Positions 43,001 to 50,955 of a stretch of 64,000 nt of DNA are shown in pieces. The notes below the pieces were generated by a model. That model saw only the letters and a list, made by a program, of their open reading frames with translations. It was not told where the DNA came from and did not search any database. The position numbers were made by a program, and so were the translations under genes. Within the stretch, counting starts at the first letter, position 1. Each line of letters opens with the position of its first letter. The stretch comes from Nothophaeocryptopus gaeumannii (Eukaryota > Ascomycota > Dothideomycetes > Mycosphaerellales > Mycosphaerellaceae), in contig JASISA010000001.1 in the NCBI GenBank assembly GCA_031771865.1, forward strand, positions 1,798,001-1,862,000. Reading direction: 5' to 3'.

Positions 43001-43945
43001 TCACGCACCAGGAGGCTGAGAGGTCATGGGGATTGGTACGATAAGAGAGCATGCAAGCTGTCGGAAGCTACGGTAAGAGAAGGTATAGATGTCGCGCGCT
43101 GAGACCGCCCAGGTCCAAATATTCTACTGGATTCGCGGGGAAATATCGTCATTTCCGGAGCAATCCCCGAATGCACGCGGTAAAGCTGCTGAGACTCTAT
43201 GCACCACGAAGATCGTCAAATTTCGACCAAGGACCTGTAATTGCGATGGAGATGAACGAGAGAACCGTAGAGACACACTTCTACTCTCCGTATGCCTGCC
43301 CGTCATCAAGCACTGACTGATCTGACCGATGCCTCCAAAGATACTAGATATACGCAAATGCGGGGTTCCACACGACTACCACATAGGACATTGTTACGTA
43401 CGAGATTCAAGGCGTCCAGTACCACGTAGTGTCTTCAGACAGACAGCGGAGTGGCTCGTTCTCATTGGTGCTCCAATTGGACCAAATCTCCTCGATAAGC
43501 CAGGTATCATATCTACTCGCCCACGAGGAGACGATACTGTACGCATCTCGCAACGCTCCGAACATTAGCGAAAGCGAAGGCTGTCCCGCCCAGTCATTAA
43601 GACCATGAGCTCCAGAGGCATCATGAAAATGTAAGTCTATAAGAAAGATGGATCGCACTACGTGCATCAAAAGTCGAACATATACTCCGTATCCTCTTTC
43701 CCGCTCTACGACTGGGATACAGCTAAGCTTCGAGGTAGGACCTTGACACCTGCATCTACCCGCTCCTGCGCCAGACCAGGAACAAGGGCGCAGAATATCA
43801 CAGATCTCTCGATCCTAGTCTTCGTTATTCCCGCGATGCTGCTGCACGGGCAGAGTACGGAGTGTCGGCAGGGCCGGGGAGGTAGGATATCCGGGGCTCG
43901 TACTATTCTTCAGAGTCCAAACCGGCTATCCGGGTCTCACTCATC
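40097..43945. other. Long intergenic region upstream of nmrA
   Basis: About 3.85 kb with no convincing gene. Many frames of 60-170 codons overlap one another on both strands without family motifs or usable splice structure; a frame near 43407-43670 (minus) reads fairly naturally but has no ATG or known domain. It may hold the nmrA control region, an unannotated non-coding transcript or gene relics. Confidence 0.4.
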
Positions 43946-46900
43946 TTACTCAGCACCCTTCGCTTCACCCTCACGCTCCATCCACCACCCTCTCAACTCC
44001 TTGGCCCTCTTCTTCTCACCTTCAGCAAACTCCACAGGCGGTCCCTTGATTTCCTCTCTAGGGCCGACGTGCGGCAAACTCGCCCTTCTTCTGCTAACGC
44101 GAGGACTACCCGCGCTGCTTCCAGGCCTCTTGCCAATTTCATCAAACCGCCAGACGAGCCAAGCGCTGGAGTCCGTAGAGAGGAGCATAGGCTGTCTCTT
44201 GCGACTCTTGACGGCGAAGCCCCGAAGTAGGACGATGTCGCCTACCTTGCCGACGGGAAGGGTGGCGTGCCAGGGGCGGTAGACTTCGACGCGGATGGAT
44301 GTGTTGATATCGAGAGATGGGTCGGTGATTTTGAAAATGGTGTAGAAGTCTCTTGGTCCCTTGTCGGCGCGCTTGGGTGGGCTTGTTGCGTCGGTGATGA
44401 CGGCAATCAGGTCAACAGTATTGTCAACGCCTGGTTGGCTTGACGGATTGAGCTTTTCCTCAAGATTCGAAAGGGGCATGTAGTATGCAATGGACGTGGT
44501 GAGCCCATTGGATGGTGTCCGCTTCAGCAGGACTTTCTCATCTTCAAGTATCGCATTCTTGTTTTCCGTCGGATGTTGCCGCGTTGAGCGAGGAGAGAAC
44601 CAAGCAGAGATGGCTTCAGGGACTGCACCTAGTCGCGAAGTGAATGATTTCCGAGTAGCGCGTGTTTTGTTTGGCAGCTTCTCTACCGCCTCTTCCACGT
44701 CCTCAATTTGCTCGACCGGCTCAGGCTTGGCGAACCTCTCAGCCGTTGCTTTCTTGGCGGCGGTTGTGGTTCGCTTTGCTGGTGGACTGATCTCGTCCAG
44801 CTCTTCGTCACTCTTGCGCTTCATGTCGTCTTCGATCTGTGAGTCAAGCTGTTGCTCAACCTTGGACATTCTCGGCGACCTTCTAACTGGAGTTTTCTTC
44901 GGAGGTGCTACAGCGATTGTCTCCTCCTGCTCATCAATAGACTCTGTTGAGGCTTTCGTCTTCCGCGGTGATCGCCGCACCGGTAGCTTCTTGTCAGGGC
45001 TGAGCGGATTGCTGTCGATTGAGGATGTAACGCTGAGTCTGCTGTTGTCCGGCGTTGTGGGCCTGTCGCCGTTTTCTTGCGCTGATTTCAAGTGCGTTGC
45101 AGCATCTGACTCCTGTGACTCAGCTAAAGCTTGTGACTTTCTAGGTGATCTCCTGACAGGCACTTGCTTATCAGCTGCCGACCCAGAACGTCTACGCGTG
45201 CGCTTTGCCGTTGTAGGCACAGGTGCTTCCTCGGCAGGTGTGTCGAGAACGACTTTGAGCCCTTCGTTCGTGATCTCCAGCGTTGGAGGCACACCTGGGC
45301 GGATCTGAGTCTCGAATGGCTGTGACTCCACGCCGTGCTGGGTGACTTTCTCACCTGCAGATTCAGGTGCGGCGACCTGCGATTGGAGGGACTGAGAGCC
45401 CGCTTGGTGCTGCGACTCCTCTGGACTGATTGGAAGTTGAGGGTAAGATGGCAACGATGTGTCTTGCGATTCCGGCCGGTCCACGCTGTCTTCAACAAAC
45501 GAAGACCGCGCAACTTGAACGTCCGGCTGCAGATTCTTCGCGGGAGTGACGTTGCTTGTGACGTCTGCATCGGCATGTGAAGAACTCACTTGCTTCTGCA
45601 CAGAGCTCTCGATGATACGTGACTGATCAGACTGAGCATTTTCCACGACAGCATTGAACAGCGGCTGCAGACTGTCGGACTCGGGTACCATGAGAGTAGC
45701 GTTTTCATCAACGTCCTCCATCACCTGGTCCTGTGATTGCACATGGCTCTTGGCCGGATCAGCGATCTCGTTGATAAATTGCTGTTCCATAGGCTCTTCG
45801 ACAGGCTCTACGACCGGAGAAGATGATATCTCAATGACCTCGCTCTTCGCAGTGCTCTTTGGCGGCTCTTCCTTGATATTATCTTCCACTATAGTCTCTT
45901 CGATCAGAGGGGTAGGCTGTCGATACGTGTTCAGATCTTGTGCCTGTTCTCCAGTGAAAGACGGATACTCAGTTGTAGCGGACTGAAACGAGAAGTAGTG
46001 GTACTGGTCCCCAATTTGCTGACTTCGCGACTGAGTTGAGGGGGCAGACGCCTCGGAGTGATGCTGTTCCACGATCGGAGAAGCCAATGGCTGAAGACCA
46101 CCAGCTTGCATCTGATCTGCGAAGAAGCTTTCGGTGTGTGTAACGGGCAAGAAGCTCTCTTTTTGTAACGTTTCAAGCACCTCACGCTCTGTTTCTTGCG
46201 CAATCGGCACATCATCCTGGAGAGGCACCGCGCCCTCCATATCAACATCGACATCCTCATCCTCCAAAGGTGCTGGTGATGATGATGCTACCTCTGTTGG
46301 GCTAGGAGATCGATCCATCTTGACATCGTGTTCGACATTTTCTTGGCGTGCTGGCTGCTGAGATACAGCAGGTACTGGTTGGTCTTGTTCTTCCTCTTGC
46401 TCTTCTTCATCTTCAACATCGCTCGATCCAAGATCGATGACTTCGACCTGGGAAGGTCTTGGCGCGGTGCTTGGCGGAGGAGCAGCAACCTTCTGCGAGC
46501 CAAGGGTCCGTACTGGGGCGGAGCTCGCTGGTGGCGCTAGTGGTCTCGCTGGTGATGCACGAAGCCTTTCCTGTGCGTATTTTCTCGCTGCTGCTTCTTC
46601 TGTTTCTCGGATGCTGTTGGCTTCTTCCCTCTGCGGGGACACTCGTTGGACTAATCGAGCGCCCACCTTCTTAGAATGCAGCGGACTGTCCAAAAGAGGC
46701 TCCGCAGACTTCGGTTCAATGTCAGCTTCCTCCAGCTTATCTTTGCTTTTGGGCTCTTTGAAAGCTTGCAGGTGACTTGCAGGCTCGTCGACCTGAACAG
46801 AATCGTGCGAGGGCAGTTCAACCTCAGTGCTGAGCTCCCCTGTGGCTGTCTCCGAAGCAGCATTGACGCTGCTCTTCTCAACGAAGACGTCGTCAGCTTC

Positions 46901-49198
46901 AATGAGCTTGATCTCCTCTCGAGCAACAGCGCCAAAAGGAGTGGACGTCTCAGCAGCAGCCAGCTGTGGTTGTCTCTCTTTTTCAGGGGATGGCGAGGCC
47001 TTGAAGCCGAACAGACTACTGAACGTCTTCTTCATGACCCGGTCTCGCTCTGATTGTGGTGTAGATCTGGCTTGAGGAGGCGTGTCGCTGGTGCCATCAA
47101 AGCCGAAGCCAAATATCCCTGGGATCGGCGCCGCTGGCGTCTTTGGCGTAGAAGCAGGGTGAGTGGCGGGTTCCTTAGACCGTTCCTCTAGCTCGCTTGA
47201 GCGAAGGGGGGCATCTTGAACGGGCGGGAGAGAAGTATCTGGCCGGCCATTGCGAGAAGATGATATCGTGCGGCGGCCCGGGACCTCGAGCAAGGTTTGC
47301 GAAGCAGCTTCTTCGCCGTCGCTGACCAGGACTGCGTCGTCCAAGACTTCGAAAGGTGGAAGCCCGGAGTGCGGCTCAACATCTTGTCCGCGATGGGTCT
47401 GAGCTCGAAGTTCAGACTCAGCATCCGCATCCTCGCCTTCATCCTCGCTCTCGTCGGGCTCCTCTCCCATATCCTCAATGATCACTTCAGCATCATGCAG
47501 ATCAAGCATGTCATCTTCATTAGTCATCTCCTCTGGTTGCGCACTCGGCTGGTCAGCAATCTGGTGTAACTGTGGGTTGCCAAAATCGCGCTGCTTTATG
47601 CCGTGTTCCGCCAGCAGCTCCTGTGCACGCCGCTGCGTATGTTGCGCATACAGTTCTTCGAGTTCTTCAGCCTCTTCGGTGTCGGACAAATATTGCGGAT
47701 GCCGAGGGTTATACCCTGGCTGGCTGGGGTCTAAAAGTGGAGGGCCGTTCGATGCGTATATACCGGTCGGTCGTGAAAGGTCATCGTCATCATCGTCATC
47801 ATCATCGTCATTATCGTCGTCGCGAATCTGAGTGTCCGGTGTTGCCGCGGAGTCATTATCCATTGATCGATGTGGTGCCAGGACGCCGAGCGGGAGGGAG
47901 TCAAAAGGACTTCGAAAAGAACCTCCTTCATCCGCTAAAGATAGTCCCTCATCTTGCAATCTCTGGCTCTGGCTGGCAAGAGCAGCGATATCTGGATTGA
48001 TTTCCCAAACTTGGTCCTCTCCAAAAGAAGTGGCCTCGCTCCGGCTTGGATCGTCTTCACCGGGTAGCGCGGAGATTGTATCGAAAGGAGGTGCCTCATT
48101 TCCGACCGGAAATGGTGAGGGAAGTGGTAGATTAGAAGAAGGTACTGGTCGAAGCTCCGGCGTCGTTGGTCGATCTGCTCCGTCATCATTTGGTTGCGGC
48201 GCTGAACGTGCACCGAGGAGAGGGGACAACTTGGGTGGCATTTCTAAACGGGGCAAGGGCGGAGGAGGCATTGAGAACGATGACTGAGCCTGCGTCGCAG
48301 ACTCAAGTTGGGGGGGTTCAACCGGACTGAAAGCCTCATCCTCGACAGGTGAGCTTTCTCCTGCGACGGTTCGACCTCTTCGATGCTTTGTCCGCGTCGC
48401 GCGGGATTCGATAATCTGCTCAGTTGCGTCCTTGATCGATTGCTCAATCCCGTTGATCTCCATCATCGCATTGATCTCCTGGACCTGTTTCTCCGGGCTC
48501 GGTGTTCTCTCTGCATACTTCCAAGAATGCACGTCACTAATCCTCTGCCTCTTCCTCGGTTGTTCATCGTCCAACTCTTTCTCAATCTCCGCAAAAGGAT
48601 CGAACGAAGTATCTTTTGCCAACAATCCCTCTCCCGACAACCTCTGCCGTCGAATGAAAGCCGGACTCGAATAAATCGGCACCAAATCGACACCTCCCAC
48701 CAGACTCTGCACGCTCTTGCCCTTCGCCGGAGTTTTGTCCCTCACCACTTCTTCCTCATCCTCATCAGGCGGTGGTGTACTCTCCTGCACCGCAATCCTC
48801 TGCTCCACCACCTCACTACTCCCTGCCTTCCTCTTCACAACCAGCCCCGACTCCCCTCGAAAAACCAACTCCCCCTCCACACTCTTCCCCGGCGTAGCCA
48901 CTGATAGAGTCTCCTCTCCAATCCATTGCGCTCCTCTCAGTATTAACACCACCTCATCACCAATCCCAACCCGCCCTTGTGCCACAGCTGCCGCGCTCGC
49001 CTGAGTGAATCTTACACGTACCTGTCCGCGATTGTTTCGCAACCGGAAATCTGGATCGGCGAGTAAGAGCGCGCATTGTTTCGTGGAGGAGCTGTAGGGC
49101 CAGTAGAGGGAGACGATTGCGCGGATCGATGCGGTGGGTGGTGGGGCGGAGGAGACGTCAAGAGATGTGATTGGGATGATCGTGTGGTCGTCCGCCAT
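43946..49198 (-). CDS. Giant POT1/Cdc13-type OB-fold protein
   Basis: A 1750-residue single-exon protein. Residues about 1570-1685 match the telomeric single-strand-binding OB domain of POT1/Cdc13: VDLIAVITDATSPPKR, DFYTIFKITDPS, IRVEVYRPWHATLPVGKVGD and ILLRGFAVKSRKRQPMLLS. The first about 115 residues (IPITSLDVSS, CALLLADPDFRLRNNRGQVR, GDEVVLILRGAQW) look like a second OB-like fold. Between them lie roughly 1400 disordered, acidic, Ser/Pro/Gln-rich residues, including a long Asp run (about residues 460-475) and three PVRRSPR(K/M) repeats. This size and layout differ from a normal Pot1 of about 600-700 residues. It is presumably a nuclear, telomere- or ssDNA-linked protein; the function is inferred only from the OB domain. 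The ATG at 49198 is 176 bp from the transposon's left target duplication. Confidence 0.78.
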   Translation of the reverse strand: MADDHTIIPITSLDVSSAPPPTASIRAIVSLYWPYSSSTKQCALLLADPDFRLRNNRGQVRVRFTQASAAAVAQGRVGIGDEVVLILRGAQWIGEETLSVATPGKSVEGELVFRGESGLVVKRKAGSSEVVEQRIAVQESTPPPDEDEEEVVRDKTPAKGKSVQSLVGGVDLVPIYSSPAFIRRQRLSGEGLLAKDTSFDPFAEIEKELDDEQPRKRQRISDVHSWKYAERTPSPEKQVQEINAMMEINGIEQSIKDATEQIIESRATRTKHRRGRTVAGESSPVEDEAFSPVEPPQLESATQAQSSFSMPPPPLPRLEMPPKLSPLLGARSAPQPNDDGADRPTTPELRPVPSSNLPLPSPFPVGNEAPPFDTISALPGEDDPSRSEATSFGEDQVWEINPDIAALASQSQRLQDEGLSLADEGGSFRSPFDSLPLGVLAPHRSMDNDSAATPDTQIRDDDNDDDDDDDDDDLSRPTGIYASNGPPLLDPSQPGYNPRHPQYLSDTEEAEELEELYAQHTQRRAQELLAEHGIKQRDFGNPQLHQIADQPSAQPEEMTNEDDMLDLHDAEVIIEDMGEEPDESEDEGEDADAESELRAQTHRGQDVEPHSGLPPFEVLDDAVLVSDGEEAASQTLLEVPGRRTISSSRNGRPDTSLPPVQDAPLRSSELEERSKEPATHPASTPKTPAAPIPGIFGFGFDGTSDTPPQARSTPQSERDRVMKKTFSSLFGFKASPSPEKERQPQLAAAETSTPFGAVAREEIKLIEADDVFVEKSSVNAASETATGELSTEVELPSHDSVQVDEPASHLQAFKEPKSKDKLEEADIEPKSAEPLLDSPLHSKKVGARLVQRVSPQREEANSIRETEEAAARKYAQERLRASPARPLAPPASSAPVRTLGSQKVAAPPPSTAPRPSQVEVIDLGSSDVEDEEEQEEEQDQPVPAVSQQPARQENVEHDVKMDRSPSPTEVASSSPAPLEDEDVDVDMEGAVPLQDDVPIAQETEREVLETLQKESFLPVTHTESFFADQMQAGGLQPLASPIVEQHHSEASAPSTQSRSQQIGDQYHYFSFQSATTEYPSFTGEQAQDLNTYRQPTPLIEETIVEDNIKEEPPKSTAKSEVIEISSSPVVEPVEEPMEQQFINEIADPAKSHVQSQDQVMEDVDENATLMVPESDSLQPLFNAVVENAQSDQSRIIESSVQKQVSSSHADADVTSNVTPAKNLQPDVQVARSSFVEDSVDRPESQDTSLPSYPQLPISPEESQHQAGSQSLQSQVAAPESAGEKVTQHGVESQPFETQIRPGVPPTLEITNEGLKVVLDTPAEEAPVPTTAKRTRRRSGSAADKQVPVRRSPRKSQALAESQESDAATHLKSAQENGDRPTTPDNSRLSVTSSIDSNPLSPDKKLPVRRSPRKTKASTESIDEQEETIAVAPPKKTPVRRSPRMSKVEQQLDSQIEDDMKRKSDEELDEISPPAKRTTTAAKKATAERFAKPEPVEQIEDVEEAVEKLPNKTRATRKSFTSRLGAVPEAISAWFSPRSTRQHPTENKNAILEDEKVLLKRTPSNGLTTSIAYYMPLSNLEEKLNPSSQPGVDNTVDLIAVITDATSPPKRADKGPRDFYTIFKITDPSLDINTSIRVEVYRPWHATLPVGKVGDIVLLRGFAVKSRKRQPMLLSTDSSAWLVWRFDEIGKRPGSSAGSPRVSRRRASLPHVGPREEIKGPPVEFAEGEKKRAKELRGWWMEREGEAKGAE
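44860..45175 (-). repeat. Three spaced PVRRSPR(K/M) protein repeats
   Basis: Within the giant OB-fold protein, the block (V/L/T)PVRRSPR(K/M) occurs three times at intervals of about 40-60 residues: VPVRRSPRKSQ, LPVRRSPRKTK and TPVRRSPRMSK. Each contains S-P-R-(K/M), a CDK-like or AT-hook-like basic patch. A repeated docking or phospho-site module is the likely role, as inference. Confidence 0.7.
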
Positions 49199-49373
49199 TT
49201 TCGCTGTCGCGCTGTGCAGTGGTGAGTGCTACGAGTCGGGCATGTTCGATGGTGGACCTCTCGCGCGCAGGGAGAAATCAAGGAACGAGATGGTGTTGGT
49301 AGTTGGAAATGCAACGACGGAGTGAAGTTGGCCGGTGACTGGCGAGTCGCGCGTGGAGAGATCGAAGTCGGCA

Positions 49374-49377
49374 ATCC
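49374..49377. repeat. Left target-site duplication ATCC of the 7.7-kb element
   Basis: ATCC directly precedes the left inverted repeat and is repeated directly after the right one (57098-57101). A 4-bp duplication fits rve-type integrases. Four bases alone are weak evidence, but they coincide exactly with both TIR ends. Confidence 0.65.
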
Positions 49378-49415
49378 GGCAGAGCCCTGTTCATGACTAA
49401 GGGTCATATCAACTT
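49378..49415 (+). repeat. Left terminal inverted repeat, 38 bp
   Basis: Begins GGCAGAGCCCTGTTCATGAC and is the exact reverse complement of 57060-57097; similarity ends at base 39. Confidence 0.9.
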
Positions 49416-49509
49416 CATAGTGTCACGTTACTTTGACCTCAAATCTACCAACCTCAGTTACACTAATATGGCCCTTTCTCATCTATACAGGCGTCGCTAT
49501 CGCCTAAAA

Positions 49510-50482
49510 CACTCGCAGCACACTCGCAGACGGCCTGCGCGGCTTGCTGTTGTTATGAAGCAGTCATAGCTGGACAATAGCAGGCTGCGTAGGCCGTATT
49601 GCTATTTTGAACTGATGCTATTGTAAGTACTACTATTGTCCTTTTCACTCGCAGCACTCGTATATCTACTCTTTCTTTTCCTTTGCTTACTATCTTAGCT
49701 ACATCAACATTCTCCCCGTCAAAACTACAAGAATACTACTGCCGCGATGTCTCAATTCCGCCAACCAACCACTACTACCACCACCGACTTCTGGCATGTC
49801 GAAGACTATCAATGGAACGAGTGGGTAGCCAGCAGCGAGTCTACCAATAGCAAGGAGCGCAAGTCAGCTTTGAACAACTTGCGGAAGTTTGATACGGCTG
49901 GCCGTATCATGGAGACTAATGAAGGTGAGTTAATTGACTCGTAGCTATTTGAATCTACTCGCAGACACACTCGTAGGCAAAGCCGCTCTATCCCCTGCCC
50001 GTGGTGCGAGTGCAAGAAGAATCCGCAGCCCTGTATGGTGTTCAAAGACCGTGGAGATCTTGCGTGTGCCTATTGCAAGCGGCATGGAAAGTCTGGCTGC
50101 CTTGCCAATGAAGCCAAGGCTGAAGATGAAGACGAAGATGAAGATGAAGATGAGGAGATGGAGGATGTCGACGAAGGTGGTGTGCTTGTCGAGCCTGCGA
50201 GTGCTGTGAGTGCTGCGAGTGGAGAGACTGCTGGTCTGCGTGCTGAGAACGAGAGCCTAAAGACTAAGGTTACTGATTTGGAGGCTCGTTTGGTTGCCAT
50301 TGAGGCTAAAGTGTCTAGTCTTGACCCTGAGATGGAGGCTGCTCGTCGTGCTGGCTTTGTGGGCTTTCGTCTCGGCGCCTTTGAGAGTAGCTTGGTAGAC
50401 AAGACTACCGGCAAACCTTGGTACTAGATAGCAGTGTCAAAATACGAGTGCTGCGAGTGCCTGAACCTGAACTCTGCGAGTG
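49510..50482. repeat. 9-bp dispersed motif, left cluster (8 exact copies)
   Basis: Exact copies of CACTCGYAG or its complement CTRCGAGTG at 49510, 49521, 49646, 49968, 50195, 50213, 50451 and 50474, with one-mismatch copies between (for example 49655, 49936, 49957, 50006, 50442). The copy at 49968-49976 is the 3' end of an intron. The last two exact copies lie in a 23-bp tandem duplication (about 50451-50497). Confidence 0.9.
49747..50427 (+). pseudogene. Transposon gene A: Cys-rich, acidic, coiled-coil protein
   Basis: I do not recognise a family. Exon 1 (49747-49924) encodes MSQFRQPTTTTTTDFWHVED followed by WNEWVASSES. The intron 49925-49976 has a GTGAGT donor and ends exactly in CACTCGTAG. 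Exon 2 (49977-50427) has a cysteine pattern CPWCECKKNPQPC...CAYC...GC like a small zinc knuckle or zinc cluster, then an Asp/Glu run, then a leucine-heptad coiled coil (GLRAENESLKTKVTDLEARL), ending FESSLVDKTTGKPWY. The exons join one base out of frame, so either a base has been lost or my splice choice is wrong. The layout suggests a DNA-binding, self-associating accessory factor of the element; this is inference. Confidence 0.5.
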
Positions 50483-50535
50483 CCTGAACCTGAACTCCAT
50501 TCCTACATACGAGATATATCTACCAACTAAAGAAA

Positions 50536-50947
50536 TTAATTACCCTTCATCGACCTTGTCTTCCGCGTTGACGGCTCCACAACCAGCTTCTTCCTTGGCT
50601 TCTTGATATGCGTCTGGGCTGGTTCAGCAAGTGTTGGAGGTGCTGGATCAGCTACAGTTGTTGGAGGTGCTGGTTCAGCTACAGTTGTTGGAGGTGTTGG
50701 TTCAGCAACAGGCACTGATTCTACCTGCTCCAGCGGAGCAGCGACTTGCTGCTGTATAGCCTCCTCAACAAACAACGACACCTCCGTCTGCTCAATAATA
50801 GTATCCAGCCTCTCCGAAAAAGTATCGCGAGTTGGTTCTACGACCTCATAATCTTCTTCAACAATAGGAGCCTTGGGTTCCTTCTTGACGAACCATTCAC
50901 TCGGCGAGTCAAAGCTAAAACTACTGCTTGATTGATCGCTAGCCTCG
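50536..50947 (-). pseudogene. Transposon gene C, 3' part, cut off by the hAT
   Basis: This open frame abuts the hAT on its left side and encodes EASDQSSSSFSFDSPSEWFV, then an acidic stretch, then three PPTTVAEPA-like repeats, ending in a basic tail (KKPRKKL...TRSMKGN). It is in frame with the part at 55162-53852 once the hAT and one 8-bp duplication are removed: ...AEIIDLTS is directly followed by EASDQ. Before the insertion this was therefore the C-terminus of gene C. Confidence 0.7.
50628..50712 (-). repeat. 27-bp coding tandem repeat (9-residue unit)
   Basis: About three imperfect 27-bp units (agttgttggaggtgctggtt then cagctac) encode repeated PPTTVAEPA in gene C. Confidence 0.75.
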
Positions 50948-50955
50948 CTGGTTAG
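50948..50955. repeat. Left 8-bp target duplication of the hAT
   Basis: CTGGTTAG directly before the hAT left end; an identical copy lies directly after its right end at 53852-53859. Eight bp is the hAT-typical length. Confidence 0.95.

Noticed and set aside
44490..45308. Long plus-strand open frame (272 codons) inside the giant OB-fold gene
   Set aside because: It is antisense to a low-complexity Ser/Glu-rich coding region; the composition is a mirror of that gene and it has no motifs.
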